The notes under the pieces: generated by a model
What the model saw: only the letters and a program-made list of their open reading frames with translations
Told to the model about the DNA's origin: nothing
The model's database searches: none
Translations under genes and position numbers: made by a program
Shown: positions 18,782-28,258 of the stretch, in pieces
How the letters are laid out: every line of letters begins with the position of its first letter
Numbering within the stretch: position 1 is the first letter of the stretch
Assembly (NCBI GenBank): GCA_046296295.1
Contig: JBKBLG010000003.1
Coordinates: 124,001 to 188,000, forward strand
DNA length: 64,000 bases
Direction of reading: 5' to 3'
DNA from: UBA10646 sp046296295
GTDB taxonomy: Bacteria; Bacteroidota; Bacteroidia; Chitinophagales; Chitinophagaceae

Positions 18782-19375
18782 TTATCGAATTTGCTTTGCC
18801 GGATTACCAACTACTACAGCGTTATCGGGTACATCACGTATTACAACCGAACCTGCACCAATAGTAACATTTTTGCCAATACGCTTACCTTGAATAATCA
18901 CAGCACCTGCACCTACATGGGTACCTTCACCTACATATACATTGCCGCAAAGTGTTGCGTTTGGCGATATATGTACAAAGTTTTCTAGTACACAATCATG
19001 ATCAATACTACAATTGGTATTTAAAATACAATGGTTACCAACTGTTGCATCGGCATTAACACTCACATGAGCCATGATAACTGTACCTACGCCAATACTG
19101 CTATGGCTACTCACAACCGCATTCGGATGGATGGCCTTTGAAAAACGATAAGCAGCTAATTCGGCAGCTAATCGCTTTCGAATACTATTGCTGCCGATAC
19201 TAATAATAATAGCATCATCGGTGGTAAATTGGGTTGGCAGTGTAGCATAAGTGTGATATTGCCATACTTTTTTACTAGTATCGGCATCAATAAACCCACC
19301 AATAATATCGCCTTGTGCAGTTACAATATCTGCAATCACCTTTCCATGTCCACTAGCGCCGTATAAATAAATCAT
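18782..19375 (-). CDS. PglD/NeuD-family sugar N- or O-acetyltransferase
   Basis: A 197-residue left-handed beta-helix acetyltransferase when started at ATG 19375 (MIYLYGASGHGKVIADIV). The longer frame overlaps the upstream gene. The N-terminal Rossmann-like UDP-sugar domain carries YGASGHGKV; GFIDAD follows. The hexapeptide repeats run from about residue 85 (HPNAVVSSHSSIG) to the end (DNAVVVGNPAKQIR). The basic catalytic His is likely in NTNCSIDHDC. It would N-acetylate the UDP-4-amino sugar to UDP-diacetylbacillosamine. Because no dedicated LegH is seen in the Leg block, this enzyme may also serve the GDP pathway; that is inference. Confidence 0.87.
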   Translation of the reverse strand: MIYLYGASGHGKVIADIVTAQGDIIGGFIDADTSKKVWQYHTYATLPTQFTTDDAIIISIGSNSIRKRLAAELAAYRFSKAIHPNAVVSSHSSIGVGTVIMAHVSVNADATVGNHCILNTNCSIDHDCVLENFVHISPNATLCGNVYVGEGTHVGAGAVIIQGKRIGKNVTIGAGSVVIRDVPDNAVVVGNPAKQIR

Positions 19376-19382
19376 AGCATTA

Positions 19383-19988
19383 TTAATTTCCGGTGAATTT
19401 TTCCATTGTTGCATGTCCATCGGCACTAATGCCTTCTCGAACGAACACCTTTTTTACCGTAAGGAAAATAATTTTAAGATCTAACCAAAAACTTTGATGT
19501 TGTACGTACCAAACATCGAGTTCAAATTTTTTCTGCCAACTAATAGCATTACGTCCATTCACTTGTGCCCATCCGGTAATGCCCGGCATAACATGATGCC
19601 GTTTCGCTTGTTCAGGAGAGTATAAAGGCAAATATTCTATTAACAAAGGACGCGGGCCTACCAAACTCATATCGCCAATAAGTACATTCCACAATTGCGG
19701 TAATTCGTCTAAAGAAGTTGAACGAACAAATTTGCCCACCGGTGTGAGTCGTTCTGCATCGGGTAATAAATTGCCGTGGGCATCCTTTTTATCGTTCATG
19801 GTTTTAAACTTCACCACCCTAAAAATGCGATTGCGATAACCTACTCTTGGCTGTGTAAAAAATGGCTTACCATTATTAGCTATTGCTAGCAATGTTATGA
19901 GTAATAGTAAAATTGGTGCCATTACTAATAATACCACCAACGCCACCAACCTATCCAAAAAAGATTTAATGAATACTCGATACATCAA
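19383..19988 (-). CDS. Phosphoglycosyl transferase (PglC-like, initiating sugar transferase)
   Basis: This 201-residue monotopic membrane enzyme transfers a phospho-sugar from a UDP-sugar to undecaprenyl phosphate. It has a single re-entrant N-terminal hydrophobic segment (residues 10-38) and the catalytic core with PRVGYRNRIFRVVKFKTM, the STSLDELPQLWNVL motif and DMSLVGPRPLL, typical of the short PglC form. Length equals PglC rather than the large WbaP form. Placed beside bacillosamine genes, its likely substrate is UDP-diacetylbacillosamine, which would make this sugar the reducing-end residue of the glycan. It overlaps the upstream GT4 by 23 bases. Confidence 0.92.
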   Translation of the reverse strand: MMYRVFIKSFLDRLVALVVLLVMAPILLLLITLLAIANNGKPFFTQPRVGYRNRIFRVVKFKTMNDKKDAHGNLLPDAERLTPVGKFVRSTSLDELPQLWNVLIGDMSLVGPRPLLIEYLPLYSPEQAKRHHVMPGITGWAQVNGRNAISWQKKFELDVWYVQHQSFWLDLKIIFLTVKKVFVREGISADGHATMEKFTGN

Positions 19989-21159
19989 AGCCTCGTTGTT
20001 TCAGATGATAAATATATTGTTCTTTAATAGCTTGATGTACAGCAACCCTATCGTATTGTAAGCGTATTTTTTGCTGTAATGCTAGGGCTTTAGCTTGTGC
20101 AACGTCGGGCTCATGCAGCACTGCTAACATTTGCGTAAGCAATGCCTGTTCGTTACCTTTCTCAAACAAATAACCCTCGTTATTATTTTCTACGATATCG
20201 GTATTACCCGGAATAATACTACAAACAATAGGTAGGCCCATAGCACCAGCCTGTAGTACCACATTCGGAAAACCCTCGCGATGACTGGCATGTATGAAGC
20301 AATTACTTAACTGCATAAAATAAGCTACTTCGTTACTCCAATGTACATGCGTTATGGCAGGGTGCGATTGTAGTGTTTGCAAACAATCGTCGGGTATGGG
20401 ATCGAGGTGTTGTTCCAATGGACCTAACAATACCAAATGCGTATGAAGATGTTGTTGATGTACTTGCGTAAATGCTCGTAATAGTTCAATGATACCTTTA
20501 TCTTTCACAACCCTGCCTACTGCTAAAAAATAAAATTTCCTTGCGGTAAATGCATACTGTTGTTGCAATGCTAATAAGCGATCATCATCTAAAGCATCGG
20601 GGTGGTATGTTGATAAATCAATCCCATTACTGCTACCATTCAATATCATGTACGATTTACGTAAGGGAAGCAACCCCTCATTTTCTACAAAGCTTTTCAA
20701 CTGCTTACCATTCACCCAAACTTGTTGCGCAAAAAAATAGGTGCAACGTTCAGCCCAAGCGAGTATAGTTCTTTTAACACCCGAAGCTGTCATCATGGGT
20801 AAGCCTGCCAATGTATGAATGCGAACAGGCACGCCTGCTATAAAAGCAGCCATCATACCCAACAAACCAGCCTTAGGCGTATGAGAATGCACAATGTGAG
20901 GACGTATTTTTCTGAAGAGTTGAATAAGCTGCCATAAACTCTTAACATCTTGCAGCAAAGCAATTTGGCGAGCCATGTTTACTTTCTCTATCTTAAATCT
21001 ATGTAGCTCAGGTATAGCGGCCCAATCTTCAACGCCTTCGCTACTCACTAAGGTTACATCAAAGCCACTTTTTTGCATATAATGCGGCTGACCCGTTATT
21101 AACAAACGCATGCTTAGCGGCACAGTAGTTATACGTACTAGTTTTAAGGGAGCTTGCAT
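19966..21159 (-). CDS. Glycosyltransferase family 4 (PglA-like)
   Basis: A 397-residue GT-B enzyme. The N-terminal acceptor domain includes HSHTPKAGLLGMMAAF and VRIHTLAGLP. The donor domain has YFLAVGRVVKDKGIIELLRAF and the GT4 E-x7-E region HASHREGFPNVVLQAGAMG. This N-terminal type is typical of GTs that add the second sugar to lipid-linked bacillosamine (PglA). Operon position directly upstream of the PglC-like gene supports that step. Donor sugar is unknown. Confidence 0.88.
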   Translation of the reverse strand: MQAPLKLVRITTVPLSMRLLITGQPHYMQKSGFDVTLVSSEGVEDWAAIPELHRFKIEKVNMARQIALLQDVKSLWQLIQLFRKIRPHIVHSHTPKAGLLGMMAAFIAGVPVRIHTLAGLPMMTASGVKRTILAWAERCTYFFAQQVWVNGKQLKSFVENEGLLPLRKSYMILNGSSNGIDLSTYHPDALDDDRLLALQQQYAFTARKFYFLAVGRVVKDKGIIELLRAFTQVHQQHLHTHLVLLGPLEQHLDPIPDDCLQTLQSHPAITHVHWSNEVAYFMQLSNCFIHASHREGFPNVVLQAGAMGLPIVCSIIPGNTDIVENNNEGYLFEKGNEQALLTQMLAVLHEPDVAQAKALALQQKIRLQYDRVAVHQAIKEQYIYHLKQRGFDVSSIH

Positions 21160-21303
21160 AGTGCAAGAATACTCAAGAATTAAGAATTTATAATTAACAA
21201 TCAGGCTTTTTTAGCATCGTGGCAATATTCGGCTGTTAAAAAGACTAAGTACATTCATAGCCATGTACATACATACAAGAGTGGTTTTATTTATCTTGCC
21301 AGC

Positions 21304-22296
21304 ATGAATATTCGTCCTGCCTACGATACCGATATCCCTGCTATTATTGCGTTAATGAAAGCTTCACTAGGCGAAAGCTTGCTCCCTAAAAGTGAAGCAT
21401 TGTGGCGCTGGAAGCACCAATCATCTCCTTTCGGCAAATCTTACGTTTTAGTTGCAGAAGAAAATAATGAACTCATTGGTTTGAGAGCTTTTATGCAGTG
21501 GCAATGGCATTGGCAATCGCAAACCTTTAGAGCTATTAGGGCTGTAGATACAGCTACACATCCGAAGCATCAGGGCAAAGGCATATTCAAAAAACTAACA
21601 CTGCAACAAATAGAACTTTGTAAAAGCGATGGTATACACTTTGTGTTCAATACCCCTAACGAACAAAGCCGCCCCGGATATTTGAAAATGGGCTGGGAAG
21701 CACAAGGGCGTATGCCTATGAAGTTACAACTACACACCCCTATAAGTATGGTTGCAAGTAAGCTTTTGCGTAAGCAGCCATTTCCAATAAATGCACCTGA
21801 TCCTACGCCGGTATGCGATTGGAGTGGTATAGCAGCCCTTACGGTAAATGATGTTACACCATACCAAGGCATACATACAGCTCCCCAGCCCGCTTATATT
21901 CAATGGCGTTATGCAGATAATCCGTTGTACCGATATGGTTATTTAACCGATCACAAGCATTACTTGTTAATATATCGTTTTAAGCACCAAGGTTTTGCCA
22001 AAGAAATGCGTATAACCGATTTCTTCCCTTTATCGCAAGCACCTGCATCGCAAGTAAGTCACCATCTGGCAAAGGCTGTACAACATTTACGTAAGCAACA
22101 TCGTATTTCGTTCACCAGTATGAGTGGTAATCACTATCTATTACATCGATCGTATTTTAAATGGTTGGGACCAATCCCTGTTAGAAATATGGGACCGATA
22201 GTTACTATTAAAGATGTAAATGCAACTGCCATGATAGATACACTTCTTGATAGTAGTAACTGGCAGTACACACTTGGCGATATGGAGCTGTTTTAA
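21304..22296 (+). CDS. GNAT-family N-acetyltransferase
   Basis: The only plus-strand gene inside the polysaccharide locus. It has 330 residues: an N-terminal GNAT domain (1-150) with the acetyl-CoA loop in HPKHQGKGIFKKLT, and a C-terminal half resembling a second, degenerate GNAT-like fold. Such proteins in glycan loci often acetylate amino sugars, but the substrate is unknown. A -7-like box (TATCTTGC, 21292-21299) ends four bases before the ATG, implying a very short or absent leader. Motif copies lie at 21837-21850 and, as the zero-spacer variant, at 22084-22095. Confidence 0.8.
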   Translation: MNIRPAYDTDIPAIIALMKASLGESLLPKSEALWRWKHQSSPFGKSYVLVAEENNELIGLRAFMQWQWHWQSQTFRAIRAVDTATHPKHQGKGIFKKLTLQQIELCKSDGIHFVFNTPNEQSRPGYLKMGWEAQGRMPMKLQLHTPISMVASKLLRKQPFPINAPDPTPVCDWSGIAALTVNDVTPYQGIHTAPQPAYIQWRYADNPLYRYGYLTDHKHYLLIYRFKHQGFAKEMRITDFFPLSQAPASQVSHHLAKAVQHLRKQHRISFTSMSGNHYLLHRSYFKWLGPIPVRNMGPIVTIKDVNATAMIDTLLDSSNWQYTLGDMELF

Positions 22297-22551
22297 ATTG
22301 CATCTTTTTTTGATGTGGTTATTACACTATTGTGCATTCAGCCTTTGTACAAATTAAAAGAAAACTAATCGATGCAACTATGCACTCAGCCGGCGTAGCT
22401 GCAACAGCATCGGCCGACATATTCGATGGCGAGCTATTTTTTAGTTCTTTTCTGAGCAGCAACAATGCGCAAAGACTACCTAAATTCTTCCCTACTTTTT
22501 GTTAACACAAAGCCATTAGCTGATGTTTTGATTATTTAAAAGCAATAAAAA
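22297..22551. other. Gap with one short unsupported frame
   Basis: Between convergent genes. The plus strand carries a 57-codon frame from GTG 22332 to TAA 22505 (contains DATMHSAGVAATASADIFDG); it has no recognisable family or promoter and may be chance or a remnant. Nothing else is seen apart from the terminator at 22552. Confidence 0.25.
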
Positions 22552-22573
22552 AGCCTACACAAAAGTGCAGGCT
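22552..22573 (-). terminator. Terminator of the Wzy-like gene
   Basis: AGCCT-a-CAC (22552-22560) pairs with GTG-c-AGGCT (22565-22573), loop of four A. On the minus strand it is followed by TTTTTTATTGC. It splits the bacillosamine genes from the rest of the locus. Confidence 0.85.
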
Positions 22574-22601
22574 AGCATCAATAACATATCATGTTGGCTA
22601 T

Positions 22602-23882
22602 CTATTTCATTTGAAACAGGTTACGCTTAAGTAATATTTTACCTTGTTTGTTTCTCACATACTTGGCTTTGCGTTCTTCGGTGGTATGCTTATCAGATGT
22701 AACAGCAGGCAATGCATCATTAGCAGCAATTGCATTCATCTCATATTGACGATAATACATGTAACGTAACACTACAAAAAAGTAGAAATACATTACCATA
22801 CTTTTTTGACGTATGATGATACCTAAGTTGCTCATGGTTGAACTTAAAGCAATACTGGCAGCTATAAAAATCACAAAACTGCTTTTCACGAGTGCATCTG
22901 ACCGGAGCCACCAACGTACCACCTTGCCTTTGAATAATTCTACGGTAAGTAATATATAGACTAGATTTTCGAGGCTTACAAAAATGCCTAATGCATTGGG
23001 TGCATCTACAAACAAAGGCCTAAACCAGAAAGTGAATAGCTTTAGTACCAAAGGATAGTTCGACATATCAACACCAGAACCTGATTTTGATAATTCGAAA
23101 CTTCGCTTACCAGAAAATTTATCGAAACTTTCTACTACATTCTCACTATCAAGCCCAGCAAAGCCTAATATCTTATCGTAGAGCAATACCATACCACCAA
23201 TGGTTCCTAATACCACTGCCCATTTTTGCCATGCAGGTATTTTTTTTTGCTGTCCAAAAAAATAGCCAAAACCAATACCAACGGCCATGAACAAAAACAC
23301 ATGTGGCCTAATATGATACACTAATAGCAGACCTAAAACCAATAATATCCAGCGTTTTTTTGGATTTGATAAGCCCCAAATAGCCATCCCCAACCCTAAG
23401 AATATAGCAGAACCTTTTCCAAGTGAGCTCGTCCAAAAGTGCATGTTCGGCAACATGAGTATTACGGCCATTGGATCGTTGCCACGCCATGTAAGTGGCT
23501 TGGGCATGTTTTCTTTAAAGTAACAATAAAAACATACAAAGCCCAGGTAGCCCCAAAAGGCAAACAAGGCCATCATCATTTCATAGTTAAAATGCAACCA
23601 GTTAACAAAGGGATATGCTAAAAAATGAATAAACTGAGTTCCTGTGGTATAAGGTTCAAACCAATTATTGTATGCCTCTGAAGTTTTACGGAAGTACTCA
23701 CGTGAGTCAGACCTGTTGAATATGGTATATAGAAAATACACCACAGCCATGATCACATGCATCCAATACACCCTATTCATCAAACTTTTATCGTACCAAG
23801 CATACTTACGTTGCATACTATCGTGCATGGGCTGTATGAGTACAAAAAAGATGGGAATTAATATAATAGCAATGAAACCCAA
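22602..23882 (-). CDS. Polytopic membrane protein, candidate O-antigen/EPS polymerase (Wzy-like)
   Basis: This 426-residue protein has about ten hydrophobic segments, a large soluble loop near residues 235-280 (FDKFSGKRSFELSKSGSG) and a basic C-terminus. Wzy and EpsG-type polymerases share this layout but little sequence, so the call rests on topology and on location among glycosyltransferases with a Wzx flippase in the same locus. HFWTSSLGKGSAIFLGLG resembles a segment seen in EpsG-like proteins. It would join repeat units in the periplasm. A terminator follows. Confidence 0.6.
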   Translation of the reverse strand: MGFIAIILIPIFFVLIQPMHDSMQRKYAWYDKSLMNRVYWMHVIMAVVYFLYTIFNRSDSREYFRKTSEAYNNWFEPYTTGTQFIHFLAYPFVNWLHFNYEMMMALFAFWGYLGFVCFYCYFKENMPKPLTWRGNDPMAVILMLPNMHFWTSSLGKGSAIFLGLGMAIWGLSNPKKRWILLVLGLLLVYHIRPHVFLFMAVGIGFGYFFGQQKKIPAWQKWAVVLGTIGGMVLLYDKILGFAGLDSENVVESFDKFSGKRSFELSKSGSGVDMSNYPLVLKLFTFWFRPLFVDAPNALGIFVSLENLVYILLTVELFKGKVVRWWLRSDALVKSSFVIFIAASIALSSTMSNLGIIIRQKSMVMYFYFFVVLRYMYYRQYEMNAIAANDALPAVTSDKHTTEERKAKYVRNKQGKILLKRNLFQMK

Positions 23883-23985
23883 AACGAATTTATTAAATAA
23901 TTAATAGTTTTAATTTACTATTATTTTTTAGAGCAATAAAAAAGAACATCACCTTTTTAAATATTCCCCACTTTAAGCCCTAAGC

Positions 23986-25083
23986 CTACTTGCCCACAGC
24001 TAAATACACTTCTTCTAGCGATTTCACCATGGCCTTTAAGCTAAAACGGTATTCTACTCTTGCTCTAGCAGCGTTAGCCAACCGGCAAGCGGTGGTATCC
24101 CACTGTTGTATCAATTGATCTAAAGCTTGTACCAGCAACATCGGATCTTGAACGGGTACTATCAACCCTTCTTGTTGATGGCGCACCACTTCACCGATAC
24201 CGCCTGCATTGGTACATACCGGAATACAGCCCATACTCATGGCTTCTAACAAGGCAATAGGTAAGCCTTCAAATTCTGAAGCCATCATAAACACATCCAT
24301 CCAAGCAAGGTATGGCCGTACTTCTTCTTGCAGGCCTGCAAAATGTACCACATCGTTCAAGCCTAAGGCTTGTGCTTTGGCGTGTATCATTTCCCGTAAG
24401 GGGCCATCGCCAACGATAATAAAGTAAACGTGCGGATGTATTTGCCGTAAGGCTGCCGCTACCGACAACCAAATATCCAATCGTTTTTGTACCCGAAATA
24501 CCGATACCGTACCTATTACTAACGCTCCTGATGGTATTTGCAGATTGGCGGGAATAGTGCCCTTACGGGTAAATTTTTCGGTATTGACACCATTTAAAAT
24601 AGTGGTGATGGCGGGCTTTTTAGCTTTGTAATGCTTTTGAATACTTGCAGCAACATCGTTACTCACGGCAATTACTAATTGCTGCCAAGGAAAAGTAATT
24701 TTATTTAACCAATAGGTAGCTTTATGATAGCGTTCCCACTTGTTATGCTCGGTATAGATAACAGGTACTTTAGCCATACGCCCTGCTATTCTGCCTACGA
24801 TACCTGCCCACGGCAAATGGCAATGCACTACCTGTATTTGATGTTGCTTAATGTATGCGGCAATAGCACTTGCTTTTGTGATGAGTTGTAGGTTGTTGGT
24901 TGCAGGCATACACACTACTTTACCTCCGTTGGCTTCAATGGCTGCTACCATTTGGTTTTTCCAAGGAAGAAAATAAATGTAATGAAACTCTATTTGCTGT
25001 GTTTGATGCAATACAAGTGTTTCTGGCAACAGCATTTCTGCACCGCCACGGCCTAATGATTTTATGATGTGTAGTACTTTCAT
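23986..25083 (-). CDS. Glycosyltransferase family 4
   Basis: A 365-residue GT-B enzyme. MKVLHIIKSLGRGGAEMLLP is the typical GT4 start; VHCHLPWAGIVGRI and VIYTEHNKWERY belong to the acceptor domain. The donor domain has VIGTVSVFRVQKRLDIWLSV and MASEFEGLPIALLEAMSMG with the conserved Glu pair. It would add one sugar of the repeat unit on the cytoplasmic face. The start overlaps the upstream GT by four bases. It holds three motif variants (24388, 24441, 24561), the last before the motif-poor stretch. Confidence 0.9.
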   Translation of the reverse strand: MKVLHIIKSLGRGGAEMLLPETLVLHQTQQIEFHYIYFLPWKNQMVAAIEANGGKVVCMPATNNLQLITKASAIAAYIKQHQIQVVHCHLPWAGIVGRIAGRMAKVPVIYTEHNKWERYHKATYWLNKITFPWQQLVIAVSNDVAASIQKHYKAKKPAITTILNGVNTEKFTRKGTIPANLQIPSGALVIGTVSVFRVQKRLDIWLSVAAALRQIHPHVYFIIVGDGPLREMIHAKAQALGLNDVVHFAGLQEEVRPYLAWMDVFMMASEFEGLPIALLEAMSMGCIPVCTNAGGIGEVVRHQQEGLIVPVQDPMLLVQALDQLIQQWDTTACRLANAARARVEYRFSLKAMVKSLEEVYLAVGK

Positions 25084-26180
25084 GCTTGTGCTACCAATTG
25101 TTGGTACATGGTTGCAAACTGTGTTGCGATACTTTTATTATTGTATTGGGTAGTTACTAATTGGTAGGCTGCTTCAATTTTATCTTCTGGTCGATGATTG
25201 GCCACTGCTACTAAAGCATCAACAAAAGCGGCTTCATCGTTTTTGGCAATCAGATCGCCAGTTGCTTCATTAACTATCTCGCTGATACCACCAACATTAT
25301 ATGCAATAACGGGAGTTTTGCAATACATAGCTTCTAAAATAACACCGGGCAGACCTTCTATTAAGCTAGGTAAGACGAATGCATCTGCCAATTGCATCAA
25401 TTGTAATACATCATCTCTTCTGCCTAAGAAATGCACTTGGCTTTGATACGATGCAGTTTCAACAGTTGTTTTGATAGTAGTCTCTAACTTACCAGTCCCT
25501 ACTAATAACAAGTGTGTATTGGGGAAGCGGTTCAGTACTTTGGAATATATTCTCAATAGACCTTGATGATTTTTTTCTGGTACAAAACTCGCTACATGTA
25601 ATAGTACTTTTGCGTCTTTCGGTACCGAAATTTTTGCTTGTTCAAATGAGCTATACACTTGAAGTGGATTAGTATCTATCCCAATTGGTAATGTAAAAAC
25701 AAGCTTGTTAGACCATGTATAACATTGGATAAAATCTTTTTTACATAACTCACTCACCGATGCCACGCCATCCGCCGATTTCATCAACCAACGATTTAAC
25801 TGCTTTTGTAGGGTAGACTTAATGAAGTCGCTAATCTTATTAGCATTTCGAAAAATTAACTTTGCATGATAGCCAAACAACTTTTTGGCTAGTGATGCGT
25901 ATTTTAGCGTATCACCAGCATTTGCTTGTACTATATCATAGTCACCTTCGCGAATAAAGTTGGCTAATTTGCGATAACTTGTAACATCTATCCAACGCCT
26001 GTGTTCATTAGCTTCTAAATGAAAGTAAGGTAATGCATAAGGTAAACTTTCAGACTTCGATCCAAATAAGAAAAGTACATCCACCGAATGGCCAAGATGC
26101 CTTAATTGAATACTCAACTGACAAGCAAAGATTTCTGCTCCGCGAAGTTGGGGGCGTTGTATGATTTGGAGAATTTTCAA
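25080..26180 (-). CDS. Glycosyltransferase family 4
   Basis: A 366-residue GT-B enzyme beginning MKILQIIQRPQLRGAEIFAC. The donor half shows VLLHVASFVPEKNHQGLLRI, VGTGKLE and FVLPSLIEGLPGVILEAMYC with the E-x7-E spacing. AYNVGGISEIV is the usual nucleotide-phosphate contact region. Donor and acceptor sugars are unknown. It is tightly packed, with four-base overlaps on both sides, and no copy of the iterated motif is present. Confidence 0.9.
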   Translation of the reverse strand: MKILQIIQRPQLRGAEIFACQLSIQLRHLGHSVDVLFLFGSKSESLPYALPYFHLEANEHRRWIDVTSYRKLANFIREGDYDIVQANAGDTLKYASLAKKLFGYHAKLIFRNANKISDFIKSTLQKQLNRWLMKSADGVASVSELCKKDFIQCYTWSNKLVFTLPIGIDTNPLQVYSSFEQAKISVPKDAKVLLHVASFVPEKNHQGLLRIYSKVLNRFPNTHLLLVGTGKLETTIKTTVETASYQSQVHFLGRRDDVLQLMQLADAFVLPSLIEGLPGVILEAMYCKTPVIAYNVGGISEIVNEATGDLIAKNDEAAFVDALVAVANHRPEDKIEAAYQLVTTQYNNKSIATQFATMYQQLVAQA

Positions 26181-27433
26181 ATTAGATCCCTCTTTACAGC
26201 ATTTAAATTTAGTAAATTAACGACCCTCTTTAATTCATGCGCCCAAGTAGAGCTTTGAAGAACATAATCTAAAGCGTTCTTTCCTAACTTTAATCGCAAA
26301 CTATCATCTTGCACTATGACTTCTAATTGCTTAAGAAGATCATCTTCAGAACCTGCTTCATAAAAAAGTAAATGTTCTCCTTCATTAAATTCTTTTGGTA
26401 GATCGCCTGCTCTTGGGGCAATAGTAGCTTTAGCAGTAGCCATATATTCTCTTAATTTCAACGGAGAATAATGAAACCCTTCAGCTGATTTAGCGCTTAC
26501 GATAGCAACATCAAAACATGCAACGTAATCCGGTATAGAGGTAAAAGGAAGTTTACCAGTAAAAATAACTTTCGTTGCTAAACTCAAATCTTGTACTAAC
26601 TTTTTCAAGTTTTGTCTCTCAAAACCATCACCAACCAGCATCAATACAACATTGTCTGTCTTTTGCTGTAGCTTTGCAAAAGCCTTAACTACTGTATCGA
26701 GACCATGAAAAGTTCTGAAACTGCCTGTCCATCCAATCACAAATTTATCTTCAATATTCAATTTCTTTTTTAAAACAAAAGCATCTTTATTAGGATAAAA
26801 CAAAGAGGTATCAACGCTCATTGGGGATACTATAACTTTAGACTCATCTATCCCCATTTCTATCACCTTATTTCGAACTTCATCCGTAACACATGCAATC
26901 AAATCTGCTCTTTTCAAAGAAACAGCTTCAACATTTTTTTCAAGCCATTTACCCCATAAAGGTCTTTTCACACCCCACTTACGCATTTCCCACACGACAG
27001 GACCATGTACATATACGACAAACGGCACACGCAACTGCCTTGAAAGTTTATAACCGACTCCAGGATATAAATCATGCTGCTCCCAAACTAACTGAACATC
27101 CTCATTTTTCCACTCATTCACTTTTTCTATTGCCCACACAGAAGGCTGCATTCTTTTAAGCTGTAAATCTTTTAAAAGGTTACGCAAAATATGTGGCATC
27201 CATCCATATTTGCCTTTTGGCTTAACCACATTATTATCATTTTTCGAATCTTTTATTGGATAGTGTATAACATCTGCTGCTTTGACCACTGTATCTGTTG
27301 TTGCCACCCACGAACTCCCCCATAGCTGTTCTGCCGCAGCTGCCCATCCTGCAACTGTAATCCACAAAGCTTCTGCTCCGTTCCATGCCCTGCTGCTTCG
27401 CGGCATTAAAAAAATTGCAGTTTTTTTCTTCAT
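26177..27433 (-). CDS. Glycosyltransferase family 4
   Basis: A 418-residue GT-B enzyme. The N-terminal half holds WEQHDLYPGVGYKLSRQL and YVHGPVVWEMRKWGVKRP; the donor half has FVIGWTGSFRTFHGLDTVVK and KSAEGFHYSPLKLREYMATA, where the second Glu of the GT4 pair is visible. The Lys/Asn-rich composition and AT-rich codons differ from the flanking Leg and Wza/Wzc genes. It overlaps the GT29-like gene by four bases upstream. Its substrate is unknown. Confidence 0.87.
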   Translation of the reverse strand: MKKKTAIFLMPRSSRAWNGAEALWITVAGWAAAAEQLWGSSWVATTDTVVKAADVIHYPIKDSKNDNNVVKPKGKYGWMPHILRNLLKDLQLKRMQPSVWAIEKVNEWKNEDVQLVWEQHDLYPGVGYKLSRQLRVPFVVYVHGPVVWEMRKWGVKRPLWGKWLEKNVEAVSLKRADLIACVTDEVRNKVIEMGIDESKVIVSPMSVDTSLFYPNKDAFVLKKKLNIEDKFVIGWTGSFRTFHGLDTVVKAFAKLQQKTDNVVLMLVGDGFERQNLKKLVQDLSLATKVIFTGKLPFTSIPDYVACFDVAIVSAKSAEGFHYSPLKLREYMATAKATIAPRAGDLPKEFNEGEHLLFYEAGSEDDLLKQLEVIVQDDSLRLKLGKNALDYVLQSSTWAHELKRVVNLLNLNAVKRDLI

Positions 27434-28194
27434 TCCTTAAAATTTGCTTCTTTAATTATTTGCCCTAAAACATCATCCCCCACAATTCTTTTACCTGCTT
27501 TTATATGTTTATGATAAGCTGCGAGAAATGCAGAAAACTCAAGATCAATATTGTGTTGTTTTTCTTTATCAATAAAAGCTTTGTTAACATTGATATCTTT
27601 CAACGCATCTCTGTAGCCATCTCCATAAGGCGTTTTAAAAAAAGTAAAGCCGGATATATATAACTCTAGAAAATCTTGTTCCATTAAAAAGTATAGTGCG
27701 CTTAAGCCTGTTGTTGGTCTATAAGGCATAGTATACTGTAAAAGCGGTTTCATATATTTTGAGGGGAGGGTATAAACACTCCGCTTGAGCAAATATTTTT
27801 TATAGAAATTAAAAATCACACGCCATCCAAAATAACCAGGTATAGGATTTACAACATATTTAATTTTCAAACTGTCAAACAATTTAAAATCAAGAGGACC
27901 TCCTCCTTTTTCTGTATTTTCAAAAAAGCTATGAAATAATACATCGCATTTTATTCCTATATCATTAGTAAATTTAGCTTCTATTAATAGTTTAGGGGCC
28001 TTATTCACTCTAACAACTATATCAAAGTTATCAATCCATTTACCTTTTCCCGTGCTGTAAGCAGAGCTAGCTGGCCCAATGATTGCAATTCTTTTATTTT
28101 TAAATTCATTTGGGCTCAATCTCTTTGTATAGAAAAATGTATATAGTAGTCCAACAATTGCTTTACAGAATTTATTTATGATAGTAAATGACAT
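27430..28194 (-). CDS. GT29 (sialyltransferase-like) glycosyltransferase
   Basis: A 254-residue protein whose motif order matches the eukaryotic-type sialyltransferases. The L-motif region reads RIAIIGPASSAYSTGKGKWI then DNFDIVVRVNKAP and NDIGIKCDVLFHSFF. The S-motif is PTTGLSALYFLMEQDFLELY followed by ISGFTFF. A very-short-motif H-x4-E is present as HNIDLEF near residue 217. GT29 enzymes use CMP-sialic acid, and this locus contains two cytidylyltransferases and a nonulosonate synthase, so transfer of a CMP-keto-sugar is a good inference. No signal anchor is seen, so it should act in the cytosol. It is AT-rich and lacks the iterated motif. Confidence 0.72.
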   Translation of the reverse strand: MSFTIINKFCKAIVGLLYTFFYTKRLSPNEFKNKRIAIIGPASSAYSTGKGKWIDNFDIVVRVNKAPKLLIEAKFTNDIGIKCDVLFHSFFENTEKGGGPLDFKLFDSLKIKYVVNPIPGYFGWRVIFNFYKKYLLKRSVYTLPSKYMKPLLQYTMPYRPTTGLSALYFLMEQDFLELYISGFTFFKTPYGDGYRDALKDINVNKAFIDKEKQHNIDLEFSAFLAAYHKHIKAGKRIVGDDVLGQIIKEANFKE

Positions 28195-28258
28195 TATACG
28201 TATATATTGACAATAGCTGAATCTGTGTACAAGTTATTATAAACTTTTACTAAAACCA

